Origin: Brevundimonas vesicularis
Lineage (GTDB): Bacteria; Pseudomonadota; Alphaproteobacteria; Caulobacterales; Caulobacteraceae
Direction: 5' to 3'
Assembly (NCBI RefSeq): GCF_027886425.1
Contig: NZ_CP115671.1
Span: forward strand, 372,001 to 436,000
DNA: 64,000 bases
The position numbers and the translations under genes are program-made. Below the pieces are notes generated by a model. The model was not told where the DNA came from. It was given only the letters and a program-made list of their open reading frames with translations, and did no database searches. Below, one piece after another: positions 49,535-57,186 of the stretch. Within the stretch, counting starts at the first letter, position 1. Each line of letters opens with the position of its first letter.

Positions 49535-50047
49535 ATGACCGACGCCGCTCCTCCCGCCGAACAGCCGCAACAAGGCGACGCCCAGCAGGGCCAGCCCGCC
49601 GGTCCCGGCTTCCGCATCCTGGCGCAATACGTCCGCGACTTCTCGTTCGAGAACCCGCGCGCCCCTGAATCCCTGCGCATCGACGGCAAGCCCGCAATCG
49701 ACCTGGGCGTCGAAATGGCCGCCCAGGGCCGCCCCGACGGCTTGTTCGAACTGGATCTGAAGCTGTCGATCAAGGCGACCCACGAAAACCAGCCCGTCTT
49801 CCACGTCGAACTGGTCTATGGCGGCCTGTTCCAGCTGGCCAATGTCCAGGAGCAGGACATCGAGCCGCTGCTGCTGATCGAATGCCCGCGCTATCTGTTC
49901 CCGTTCGCGCGCGAGATCATCTCGGGCGCAACGGCCGATGGCGGCTTCTATCCCCCGTTCCAGCTGGACCCGATCGACTTCGCCGCCATCTACATCGCGC
50001 GCCAGCAGCAGATCGCCCAGCAGCCGGTCGAAACCGGCCAGGCCTAA
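49535..50047 (+). CDS. secB: Protein-export chaperone SecB
   Basis: A 170-residue tetrameric chaperone that keeps preproteins unfolded and hands them to SecA (35742). Seen: the family opening ILAQYVRDFSFENPRAP, VFHVELVYGGLFQL, LLIECPRYLFPFAREI and DGGFYPPFQLDPIDFAAIY. The N terminus carries a short Gln/Pro-rich tail. In many alphaproteobacteria secB is next to dnaQ; here dnaQ is 37 kb away. The 198 bases upstream show nothing else recognisable. Confidence 0.97.
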   Translation: MTDAAPPAEQPQQGDAQQGQPAGPGFRILAQYVRDFSFENPRAPESLRIDGKPAIDLGVEMAAQGRPDGLFELDLKLSIKATHENQPVFHVELVYGGLFQLANVQEQDIEPLLLIECPRYLFPFAREIISGATADGGFYPPFQLDPIDFAAIYIARQQQIAQQPVETGQA

Positions 50048-50056
50048 GCGCGCGAC

Positions 50057-51007
50057 ATGGTCGCCGCCGCGCGGCCTTCGCCTGATCCATCGAAAGCTGC
50101 GGGCGAGGACGTCGTCCACGGCATTCTTCTGCGCATCGCCGCCGCCGGCTGTTTTTCGATCATGACGGCGACGTTGAAGCTGGCGTCGCAGGACGGTGTC
50201 GCGGCGCCGGAAATGCTATTCTACCGCGCCTTCTTCGGCCTGCCGGTGGTGCTGGCCTGGGTGCTGACCCAGCCGGGCGGCCTCTCGGCCCTGTCGACGC
50301 GCCGCCCCCTGGCCCATCTGGGACGCAGCGCCCTGGGCGTCGCGGCCATCCTGTGCCTGTTCCAGACGCTGACGCTGCTGCCCCTCGCCGACGCGACGAC
50401 CCTCAGCTTCACTGCCCCGATCTTCGCCACCATCCTGTCCTTCTTCGTGCTGAAGGAGGCGGTCGGCCCGCGCCGCTGGGCCGCCGTTGCGGTCGGTTTC
50501 ATCGGCGTGATCGTGGTCATGCGACCGGGCGTCGGCCATTCGGTCCTGCCGCTGGCGGGCGTGGCCTTCGCCCTGATCGGGGCGGTGCTGACGGCCGGCG
50601 TGACCATCACCCTGCGCCAGCTGCGCGACACCGAACACGTCGCCGCCATCGTCTTCTGGTTCTTCGTGGCCTGTTCGGTCGTGGGGGCGATCCTGCTGCC
50701 CTTCGTCGGCCATTGGCACGCGCTCGGCACCTTCGGCCTGCTGATCGGATCGGGCATCGCCGGCGGCTTGGCCCAGCTGTTCATGACCGCCTCGCTGCAA
50801 AAGGCCCCGGTCGCCGTGGTCGCGCCCTTCGACTATCTCCAGATCGTCGGCGCCATCGTCTTCGGCTGGTGGCTGATGGCCGCGACGCCCACCCTCACCA
50901 CCCTGGCCGGCGCCGCCCTGATCGCCAGCAGCGGCCTCTACACCGCCTGGCGCGAACACATCCGCCGCAAGGCCAGCCTCATCCAGCCGACCGCGCCGTT
51001 GGTATAA
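50057..51007 (+). CDS. EamA/DMT family transporter
   Basis: A 316-residue inner-membrane protein with about ten membrane segments in two EamA repeats (first around FYRAFFGLPVVLAW to VGFIGVIVVMRPG, second around GVAFALIGAVL to ALIASSGLYTAW). Relatives export or import metabolites such as amino acids or nucleotide sugars; the substrate is unknown. ATG 50057 follows the secB stop by nine bases, so co-transcription is likely. The stop codon overlaps a TATAAT box (51003-51008). Confidence 0.88.
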   Translation: MVAAARPSPDPSKAAGEDVVHGILLRIAAAGCFSIMTATLKLASQDGVAAPEMLFYRAFFGLPVVLAWVLTQPGGLSALSTRRPLAHLGRSALGVAAILCLFQTLTLLPLADATTLSFTAPIFATILSFFVLKEAVGPRRWAAVAVGFIGVIVVMRPGVGHSVLPLAGVAFALIGAVLTAGVTITLRQLRDTEHVAAIVFWFFVACSVVGAILLPFVGHWHALGTFGLLIGSGIAGGLAQLFMTASLQKAPVAVVAPFDYLQIVGAIVFGWWLMAATPTLTTLAGAALIASSGLYTAWREHIRRKASLIQPTAPLV

Positions 51008-51058
51008 TTGAATGCTCGGGACTAGACACGAAAGCTTCGCCCATCCGCTGAAGTAATC

Positions 51059-51619
51059 ATGATTTTTGAGAGCTCCCCTTGGAAGGCCTCCCTAATCCGC
51101 GATGCGGGTCTGATTTCAAGGTGGGCGATTAAGCCACCAAGCGCACGTCGATCGTTTTTGATCGAGAAGAAGCTGTTTTTATCAGCCTATTCTCTTCGAA
51201 AACTGAGCGATGACCATAAACTTTCGTCGGCGACGCTCTCAGCAGCAGTTTCTGTGAAAATTGCTCCAGCCCTCAAGAAGGGGTTTTCAAAAATACGCCA
51301 TTGGCCTGACAGATACTTCGACATGGAAAACACTGTTTCCAGCACGATGGCTTGGCGCCGTGTTTTGAATCTGTTGATCCACAGCACCGTTTTTCTTGAA
51401 GACTTAGGTGACGACGGACACTACGGGGGGTTTTGGGTCACGTCTGACCAAGAACAGCGTCGTGGGCTGATTCGAGTGGATTTGGCCGATATAGTCACCC
51501 TAATTTCACGCGCCGCTGGGGACTACCCTTCGGCTATACGACACACTTGGATCAGTTCCGAAAACCGCTGGATTACGTGGACTGGTCATGGTCCGATTGA
51601 TGTCGAAGAGACGGCTTAA
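51059..51619 (+). CDS. Low-GC orphan gene of unknown function
   Basis: A 186-residue soluble protein with no signal peptide, membrane segment or recognisable motif. It starts basic (MIFESSPWKASLIRD), has a Trp-rich middle and end (NLLIHSTVFLEDLGDDGHYGGFW, ENRWITWTG) and ends acidic. Hand-counted G+C over 51121-51300 is 85 of 180 (about 47%), against about two thirds around it, so recent acquisition is likely. ATG 51059 has only a weak ribosome-binding site. Its stop abuts the dut stop with no gap. A TATAAT lies 50 bases upstream. Confidence 0.6.
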   Translation: MIFESSPWKASLIRDAGLISRWAIKPPSARRSFLIEKKLFLSAYSLRKLSDDHKLSSATLSAAVSVKIAPALKKGFSKIRHWPDRYFDMENTVSSTMAWRRVLNLLIHSTVFLEDLGDDGHYGGFWVTSDQEQRRGLIRVDLADIVTLISRAAGDYPSAIRHTWISSENRWITWTGHGPIDVEETA

Positions 51620-52075
51620 CTACCGCCCCGTCGATCCGAACCCGCCCGTTCCGCGCGCGGTCTCGTCCAGCATCTCGACCTCGATCCAGTCCGCCCGCTC
51701 ATGCCGGGCGATCACCAGCTGGGCGATGCGTTCGCCGCGGCGGATGACGAAGGGCTCGGCGCCGATGTTGGCCAGGATCACGCCGCACTCGCCGCGATAG
51801 TCGCTGTCGATCGTGCCCGGCGCATTCGGGCAGATGATGCCGTGTTTCAAAGCGAGGCCAGAGCGCGCCCGCACCTGGGCCTCATACCCCAGCGGCAGGG
51901 CGATCTTCAGCCCCGTGGGCACCAGCATCCGCTGACCCGGGGCCAGGGTCATCGGCTGATCCTCGGGCACGGCGGCGCGCAGGTCCATGCCCGCCGAACC
52001 GGCCGTCTCATAGGCGGGCAAGGGCAGACCTTCGGAATGCGGCAGGCGCAGGATCTGGATCGGGGTCTCAGTCAT
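51620..52075 (-). CDS. dut: Deoxyuridine 5'-triphosphate nucleotidohydrolase
   Basis: A 151-residue trimeric dUTPase that hydrolyses dUTP to dUMP. The five motifs are present: AGMDLRA (I), ARSGLAL (II), GTIDSDYRGECGVIL (III, with the catalytic Asp), RGERIAQLVI (IV) and the C-terminal RGTGGFGSTG (V). It overlaps coaBC by four bases; dut and coaBC neighbour each other in many alphaproteobacteria. It ends immediately after the convergent low-GC gene. Confidence 0.96.
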   Translation of the reverse strand: MTETPIQILRLPHSEGLPLPAYETAGSAGMDLRAAVPEDQPMTLAPGQRMLVPTGLKIALPLGYEAQVRARSGLALKHGIICPNAPGTIDSDYRGECGVILANIGAEPFVIRRGERIAQLVIARHERADWIEVEMLDETARGTGGFGSTGR

Positions 52076-53301
52076 TCGGGGGCCTTGAAATGATCGGCGA
52101 TGCGGGCGGCGACAGCCCGGGCGATGGCGGTCTTGGACTGGCGCGGCCAGGTCTCGGTCCGATCGGCGGTGACCAGCAGTACGGCGTTGCCGTCCGATCC
52201 GAACACGTCGTCGGACACGTCGTTGCCCAGGATCCAGTCGCAGCCCTTTCGCGACAGCTTGGCGCGCGCATTGGCTTCCAGATCCGTCGTCTCGGCGGCG
52301 AAGCCGATGACCAGGGCCGGGCGGTTCGGACCAGGCGCGGCGACGCCGGCCAGGATGTCGGGGTTCTCGATCAGGGCCAGGGTCGGCGGGCCGCCGGGTC
52401 CCTTCTTGATCTTGCCGCCGGCGATGGTGTCCACGCGCCAGTCGGCGACGGCGGCCGACAGCACGGCGATGTCGGCGGGAAGGGCGCTCTGCGTCGCTGC
52501 CTGCATCTCAAGCGCGCTCTCCACATCGATCCGCGTCACGCCGGTCGGCGCCGCCAGCGCCGTCGGCCCCGACACCAACGTCACCTCGGCCCCCAGTTCG
52601 GCCAGGGCGGCGGCGATGGCGTAGCCCTGTTTGCCGCTGGAGCGATTGGTCAGGCCCCGCACCGGATCGATCGGTTCGAACGTCGGCCCGGCCGTGACCA
52701 CGGCCTGACGCCCGGCCAGCGGTCGCCCGGCCGCGCCCGCCAGCAGACCTTCGATGGTCTCCAGGATCGCCGCCGGTTCCGCCATGCGCCCCGGCCCGTA
52801 TTCGCCGCAGGCCATCTCTCCGTCATCCGGCCCCACCACCGCCACGCCGTGAAAGCCCGGAAAGGCCTTCAACCGCTCCATATTGGCCTGGACCGCCGGA
52901 TGCTCCCACATCCGCACATTCATCGCCGGCGCCAACAGCACCCGCTTGTCCGTCGCGATCAGGGTCGTCGAGGCCAGGTCGTCGGCCAAACCATTCGCCG
53001 CCTTTGCGATCAGCCCCGCCGTCGCCGGCGCCACCACCACCAGATCGGCCCAGCGCGACAGCTCGATATGGCCCATGCTGGTCTCGTCGTCGGGGTGGAA
53101 CAGGCCCGACCGCACCGGATGGCCGCTCAGCGCCGCCAGCGACAGGGGCGTGACGAACTCGGCTCCGGATTCCGTCAGGATGACCCGCGTCTGCCCGCCC
53201 GCCTTGGCGATCAGCCGCACCAGCTCCAGCGCCTTATAGGCCGCGATGCCGCCGCCCACGATCAGCAGAATCTTGCGGTTCGAAAGGGGGCGAGTGTCCA
53301 T
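52072..53301 (-). CDS. coaBC: Bifunctional phosphopantothenoylcysteine decarboxylase / synthetase
   Basis: A 409-residue two-domain enzyme of coenzyme A synthesis. The N-terminal CoaC flavoprotein domain begins KILLIVGGGIAAYKALELVR and contains APAMNVRMWEHPAVQ. The C-terminal CoaB domain has TAGPTFEPIDPVRGLTNRSSGKQG and a lysine-containing loop before KIKKGPG. ATG 53301 is preferred over a GTG two codons earlier. With coaE (11337) it covers two CoA steps in the window. Confidence 0.95.
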   Translation of the reverse strand: MDTRPLSNRKILLIVGGGIAAYKALELVRLIAKAGGQTRVILTESGAEFVTPLSLAALSGHPVRSGLFHPDDETSMGHIELSRWADLVVVAPATAGLIAKAANGLADDLASTTLIATDKRVLLAPAMNVRMWEHPAVQANMERLKAFPGFHGVAVVGPDDGEMACGEYGPGRMAEPAAILETIEGLLAGAAGRPLAGRQAVVTAGPTFEPIDPVRGLTNRSSGKQGYAIAAALAELGAEVTLVSGPTALAAPTGVTRIDVESALEMQAATQSALPADIAVLSAAVADWRVDTIAGGKIKKGPGGPPTLALIENPDILAGVAAPGPNRPALVIGFAAETTDLEANARAKLSRKGCDWILGNDVSDDVFGSDGNAVLLVTADRTETWPRQSKTAIARAVAARIADHFKAPE

Positions 53302-53403
53302 GCCCACGGTCTAGCCGCCGCGCGTGACGCCGTCGAGACGAGAACATTGCACGAACAATAAAGTTGTGCTTTCGTCGCGCCCAGCGGGTATCTGGAGGGA
53401 AGA

Positions 53404-53916
53404 ATGAGAACGCTGACAAGGGGAGGGGCCGCGCTGGTCCTGTGCGGTCTGCTGGCGCTTGCTGGCTGCGACAACAGTTCGGCGGTCGAGACGCGGGAAA
53501 GAACCACGCCCACGCCCATCGCCTCGGCCGGGCCAGTGGGTGTTTCGGTCTCCACAACGACGACCGAGGAGGTCAAACCCGTCCTGACCGCCAATCGGCG
53601 CGAAACCGTCGACGCCAAGATCGCCCGTCTCTACGACCGAAACGGCGCAGACTTCGGCGCGCGCTCAGCCGAGGATTATCTGACGAAGGTCACGGCTTTC
53701 ACGACCAAGCCTCCGCGCGACGCCGAGACCGTCAAACGGCCCAATGGCGACACCCTGATCTATCAGGCCTCGACCAACACCTTCGCCGTGGTGGCCCGCA
53801 ACGGGTCGCCGCGCACCATGTTCAAGCCGACGACGGGCGCCGACTACTGGGCCGAGCAGAAGGCGGCGGCGCCCACCTTCGGGCAGCGGCGCCAATCGAC
53901 GGGCGCGGCGGGCTGA
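53404..53916 (+). CDS. Lipoprotein with a domain resembling toxin nuclease cassettes (function unproven)
   Basis: A 170-residue protein with a lipobox (LALAGC, lipidated C22), a Thr/Pro-rich linker to about residue 62, and a C-terminal domain. The domain pattern (RNGADFGARSAEDYLTKVTAF at residues 79-99, then GDTLIYQASTNTFAVV and SPRTMFKP) recalls the nuclease modules at the ends of pyocins and polymorphic toxins. The usual histidines in that pattern are absent, so it may be inactive or only structurally related. ATG follows TGGAGGG. No obvious immunity gene is adjacent. Confidence 0.55.
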   Translation: MRTLTRGGAALVLCGLLALAGCDNSSAVETRERTTPTPIASAGPVGVSVSTTTTEEVKPVLTANRRETVDAKIARLYDRNGADFGARSAEDYLTKVTAFTTKPPRDAETVKRPNGDTLIYQASTNTFAVVARNGSPRTMFKPTTGADYWAEQKAAAPTFGQRRQSTGAAG

Positions 53917-53951
53917 TATAGAGGGCGGGCTTCCACTGAGGATCTCGCCCC

Positions 53952-54821
53952 ATGTCCGATACGGCCGAACCCAAGACCCCGCTGCTGAAGACCGCCCTGA
54001 TCTATGATTTCGACGGCACCCTGGCGCGCGGCAATATGCAGGAGGTGTCCTTCATCCCCTCTGTCGGCATGGGCATCGGCGCCTTCTGGGAAGAAGCCGA
54101 GCGCCTGACCAAGGACGCCGACGGCGACGGCATCCTGATGTACATGCAGCTGATGCTGCACCACGCGCGTCAGAACGGCGCCCCGGTGACGCGCGAGACC
54201 CTGCGCCAGCACGGCGAGGCGGTGGCTCTGTTCGAGGGGCTGAAGGATCTCAGCTGGTTCGACCGGATGAACGCCTTCGGCGCCAAATACGGGCTGGAGA
54301 TCGAGCATTACATCATCTCCGCCGGGCTGGAGGAGATGATCGACGGCACGCCGATCCGCCCCGCCCTGACCCACGTCTTCGCCTCCCACTATGTCTATGA
54401 CGACAGGGGCGAGGCCGCCTGGCCGGCGGTCGGCGTCAACTACACCACCAAGACCCAGTATCTGTTCCGCATCAACAAGGGCGTGAAGAACCACTGGGAG
54501 CACGAACGCATCAACCACTTCATCCCCGACGACGAGCGCGCCGTGCCTTTCGACCGGATGATCTTCATCGGCGACGGCGACACCGACGTGCCGACCATGA
54601 AGATGATGCACACCAAGGGCGGCTTCTCGATCGCCGTCTATGACCCGCGCTCGAACGAGCGGGACCAGAAGAAGGTCTATTCCCTGATCTCGGAGGACCG
54701 GGTGAACTTCGTCGCCGCCGCCGACTATCGTGAGGGATCGGCGCTGGACCTGATCGTCAAGGGGCTGGTGGGCCGCATCGCCATCAACGCCGGCTCCATG
54801 CCCGCCGACACGGCGGACTAG
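53952..54821 (+). CDS. HAD-superfamily phosphatase
   Basis: A 289-residue haloacid-dehalogenase-type hydrolase. Motif I is YDFDGTLARGN with the two catalytic aspartates (around residues 19-21), and motif IV is IFIGDGDTDVPTMKMM. Between them lies a cap domain with IEHYIISAGLEEMI, resembling phosphoserine-phosphatase-like proteins. The substrate is not evident. It starts 36 bases after the toxin-like lipoprotein gene, possibly in one transcript. Confidence 0.85.
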   Translation: MSDTAEPKTPLLKTALIYDFDGTLARGNMQEVSFIPSVGMGIGAFWEEAERLTKDADGDGILMYMQLMLHHARQNGAPVTRETLRQHGEAVALFEGLKDLSWFDRMNAFGAKYGLEIEHYIISAGLEEMIDGTPIRPALTHVFASHYVYDDRGEAAWPAVGVNYTTKTQYLFRINKGVKNHWEHERINHFIPDDERAVPFDRMIFIGDGDTDVPTMKMMHTKGGFSIAVYDPRSNERDQKKVYSLISEDRVNFVAAADYREGSALDLIVKGLVGRIAINAGSMPADTAD

Positions 54822-54830
54822 CCCGGCCGA

Positions 54831-55178
54831 TCAGCGCCCGCCGGCCCTCAGCCAGGCGTCGCGCGCGGGCATCAGCCTCGCCGGCGCCAGGCCTCTCAGC
54901 GACTTGGCCCCGGTCTGCCTCAGCCCGGCCTCCTGCCCGCGCTGCCAGACGACGGTGGCGGGATAGGCGACGCCCGCAGCCACATCGACCACCACGACCT
55001 CGCGCGGCAAGGCCCCGCCTCTGTCCAGCCGCAGCTTCATCCCCGCGTCCGACAGATCGACGATCAGACACGCCGTCTCCAGGCCGGGCGCGCAGATGAC
55101 GCCGCGCGCGTTTGCGGGTCGGCGCGCTCCCATGCGGCGGTCGGGCTCGACGGCGGGCTTGGATCCAAACAGGCTCAT
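54831..55178 (-). CDS. PilZ domain protein
   Basis: A 115-residue protein of the PilZ fold, which binds cyclic di-GMP. The RMGARR element near the N terminus corresponds to the RxxxR motif, and CLIVDLSDAGMKLRL to the (D/N)hSxxG motif. There is no membrane segment. ATG 55178 gives MSLFGSKPAVEPDRR; an in-frame GTG at 55193 is the alternative. It is convergent with the HAD gene and follows the kinase gene on the same strand. Confidence 0.83.
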   Translation of the reverse strand: MSLFGSKPAVEPDRRMGARRPANARGVICAPGLETACLIVDLSDAGMKLRLDRGGALPREVVVVDVAAGVAYPATVVWQRGQEAGLRQTGAKSLRGLAPARLMPARDAWLRAGGR

Positions 55179-55202
55179 GGTCCGATAACGCACAGATGCG
55201 GC

Positions 55203-56015
55203 TCAGGCGCCAAGCCCGCCTTCAAGGCTGCGAACCCCGCGATTCCGGTCCAGAGCGACGATCATGTCGGCCTTCACGCCGCCCGTCATCATATGCCGGC
55301 TCAGGCGCTCATAATGCTGGATGAAGACCGCCAGGGCCGCGCGTCGCTCGGGCGATACGGCGTCCTGCCCCATCAATCCCGCCTCCTGCTCGCAGCGCCA
55401 GTCCAGCACGACATCGAACCCCGGCGCCTTGAGAAAGATCAGGGCGTCCAGCCGCCCGCGCAGGCGGGCATAGGGCTGACCCAGCGCATCATTGACCGCC
55501 CTGCGCCATTCGGCCCCGACGTCCTGCCGGCCCTCCAGGATGTTGGTCGGCGCAACCAGATCCGCCTCGGCCTGCGGCGTCGCGCCCAAGCACCATCCCT
55601 CCAGCACGATGACCCGCGGCCGACCTTTCACGACAGGCCAGTCCGCCTCGGCCGCCCGGTCGTCGGCCAACTTGTCGAAACGCGGCAGAGGCGTCAGATC
55701 GTCCGGCCCCGCACTCTGCAACCGATCCAGCAGACGGTTCAGAAGCCCCAGGTCATGCGTCCCCGGCGGCCCGCGCGTGGCGGACAACGGATGCACCCGC
55801 GCCGCCATCGCCGCCCGCTCCGCCTTCGTCAGATAGACGTCGTCCAGCGACAGGCTCGCCCCGCCGAACCGCTCGGCGACGGCTTTGGCCAGGGTCGATT
55901 TTCCCGAACCTTGCGATCCCGCGATCCCCAGGACCGGCGGACCGTCCTCGCCCATCGCTTCGGTGCGCTGGTCGATCCATCGGCCGATCTGGTCGATCAG
56001 CCGCGCGTCGATCAT
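55203..56015 (-). CDS. P-loop kinase, D-glycerate 3-kinase-like
   Basis: A 270-residue kinase with Walker A GIAGSQGSGKSTLAKA (around residues 30-45), SLSLDDVYLTKAER with the substrate-site aspartates, THDLGLLNRLLD, and a Walker-B-like VIVLEGWCLGA. This arrangement matches plant-type glycerate kinases and YGR205w-like proteins, relatives of uridine kinase and CoaA. Glycerate as substrate is inferred from the family. It follows the ferredoxin gene by one base. Confidence 0.8.
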   Translation of the reverse strand: MIDARLIDQIGRWIDQRTEAMGEDGPPVLGIAGSQGSGKSTLAKAVAERFGGASLSLDDVYLTKAERAAMAARVHPLSATRGPPGTHDLGLLNRLLDRLQSAGPDDLTPLPRFDKLADDRAAEADWPVVKGRPRVIVLEGWCLGATPQAEADLVAPTNILEGRQDVGAEWRRAVNDALGQPYARLRGRLDALIFLKAPGFDVVLDWRCEQEAGLMGQDAVSPERRAALAVFIQHYERLSRHMMTGGVKADMIVALDRNRGVRSLEGGLGA

Positions 56016-56016
56016 T

Positions 56017-56337
56017 TCAGTGCTGGTTTTCCGGCAACCGTACGATCAGGCCGTTCAGGGCGTCCGACACCCGGATCTGGCAAGACAGGCGGCTGTTCGG
56101 CTCGACCTCTTCGGCGAAGTCCAGCATCGACTCTTCCATCGCCGACGGCTTGCCCGTCGCCTCTCGCCAGGCTTCGTCGACATAGACATGGCAGGTGGCG
56201 CAGGCGCAGGCCCCGCCGCAGTCCGCGTCGATGCCCGGCACATTGTTGCGGATCGCGCCTTCCATGACGCTCAGTCCAGGCTTCACGTCGACGACGTGCT
56301 CGGTTCCGTCATGCTCGATATAGGTGATGCTGGCCAT
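56017..56337 (-). CDS. fdxB: 2Fe-2S ferredoxin (adrenodoxin-type)
   Basis: A 106-residue electron carrier. The cluster ligands lie in ADCGGACACATCHVYVDEAW (C-x5-C-x2-C) and the fourth cysteine in LSCQIRVSD. It begins MASITYIEHDGTEHVVDVKPG. Proteins of this type serve cytochrome P450s or Fe-S assembly; here it lies directly downstream of the sdhCDAB operon on the same strand, with no clear partner. The gene symbol is by analogy. Confidence 0.85.
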   Translation of the reverse strand: MASITYIEHDGTEHVVDVKPGLSVMEGAIRNNVPGIDADCGGACACATCHVYVDEAWREATGKPSAMEESMLDFAEEVEPNSRLSCQIRVSDALNGLIVRLPENQH

Positions 56338-56390
56338 GCGCCGCTCTTAAACGAGGCGGCGCCGGAGGCAAGGCCCCCGGCGCCGGATAC

Positions 56391-57185
56391 TCAGGCCGCC
56401 TTCTTGCGGCTCGGCGCGACCATCAGCTTCTTGGTCTCGGCAATGGCCTTGGCCGGGTTCAGACCCTTGGGGCAGACCTGGGCGCAGTTCATGATCGTGT
56501 GGCAACGATACAGTTTGAACGGGTCTTCCAGGTCGTCCAGACGCTTCTGGGTCGCGTCGTCGCGGCTGTCGGAAATCCAGCGATAGGATTGCAACAGCGC
56601 CGCCGGGCCGAGGTATTCTTCCTGGTTCCACCAGTAGCTGGGGCAGGACGTCGAGCAGCAGGCGCACAGGATGCACTCGTACAGGCCGTCCAGCTTCTCG
56701 CGCTCGGCCGGGGTCTGCAGACGCTCCTTTTCAGGGTCCGGCTCGTCCGATTGAAGATACGGCTGGATCGAGTCGTACTGGGCGTAGAACAGGCTCAGGT
56801 CCGTCACCAGGTCCTTGACCACCGGCTGGTGGGGCAGGGGGGAGATGGTGATGTTGTTGGACGCGCATTCGTCCCAGCCCTTGGTGCAGGCCAGGGCGTT
56901 GCGCCCGTCGATGTTCATCGAGCACGAGCCGCAGATGCCCTCGCGGCACGAGCGCCGGAACGACAGGGTCGGATCGATGGTGTTCTTGATGTGGATCAGG
57001 GCGTCCAGCAGCATCGGGCCGTGGTCGCCGGTCGGCACCTCATAGGTGTCCCAGCGCGGATCGGCGTCGGTCTCCGGATCGTAGCGATAGACCTTGTAGG
57101 TCTTCACGTCCTTGGAGCCCGGCGCGGCCTTGTGGACCTTGCCGGTCGTCGGCTTGGAGCCTCTGGGGAGAGTAAGCTGGACCAT
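56391..57185 (-). CDS. sdhB: Succinate dehydrogenase iron-sulfur subunit
   Basis: A 264-residue subunit carrying three Fe-S centres. 2Fe-2S: FRRSCREGICGSCSMNIDG plus NALAC. 4Fe-4S: CILCACCSTSCPSYWW. 3Fe-4S: CHTIMNCAQVCPKGLNP. It passes electrons from SdhA flavin to quinone. It is the last gene of sdhC-sdhD-sdhA-sdhB, two bases after sdhA. The start ATG 57185 gives the usual MVQLTLP opening. Confidence 0.97.
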   Translation of the reverse strand: MVQLTLPRGSKPTTGKVHKAAPGSKDVKTYKVYRYDPETDADPRWDTYEVPTGDHGPMLLDALIHIKNTIDPTLSFRRSCREGICGSCSMNIDGRNALACTKGWDECASNNITISPLPHQPVVKDLVTDLSLFYAQYDSIQPYLQSDEPDPEKERLQTPAEREKLDGLYECILCACCSTSCPSYWWNQEEYLGPAALLQSYRWISDSRDDATQKRLDDLEDPFKLYRCHTIMNCAQVCPKGLNPAKAIAETKKLMVAPSRKKAA

Positions 57186-57186
57186 C

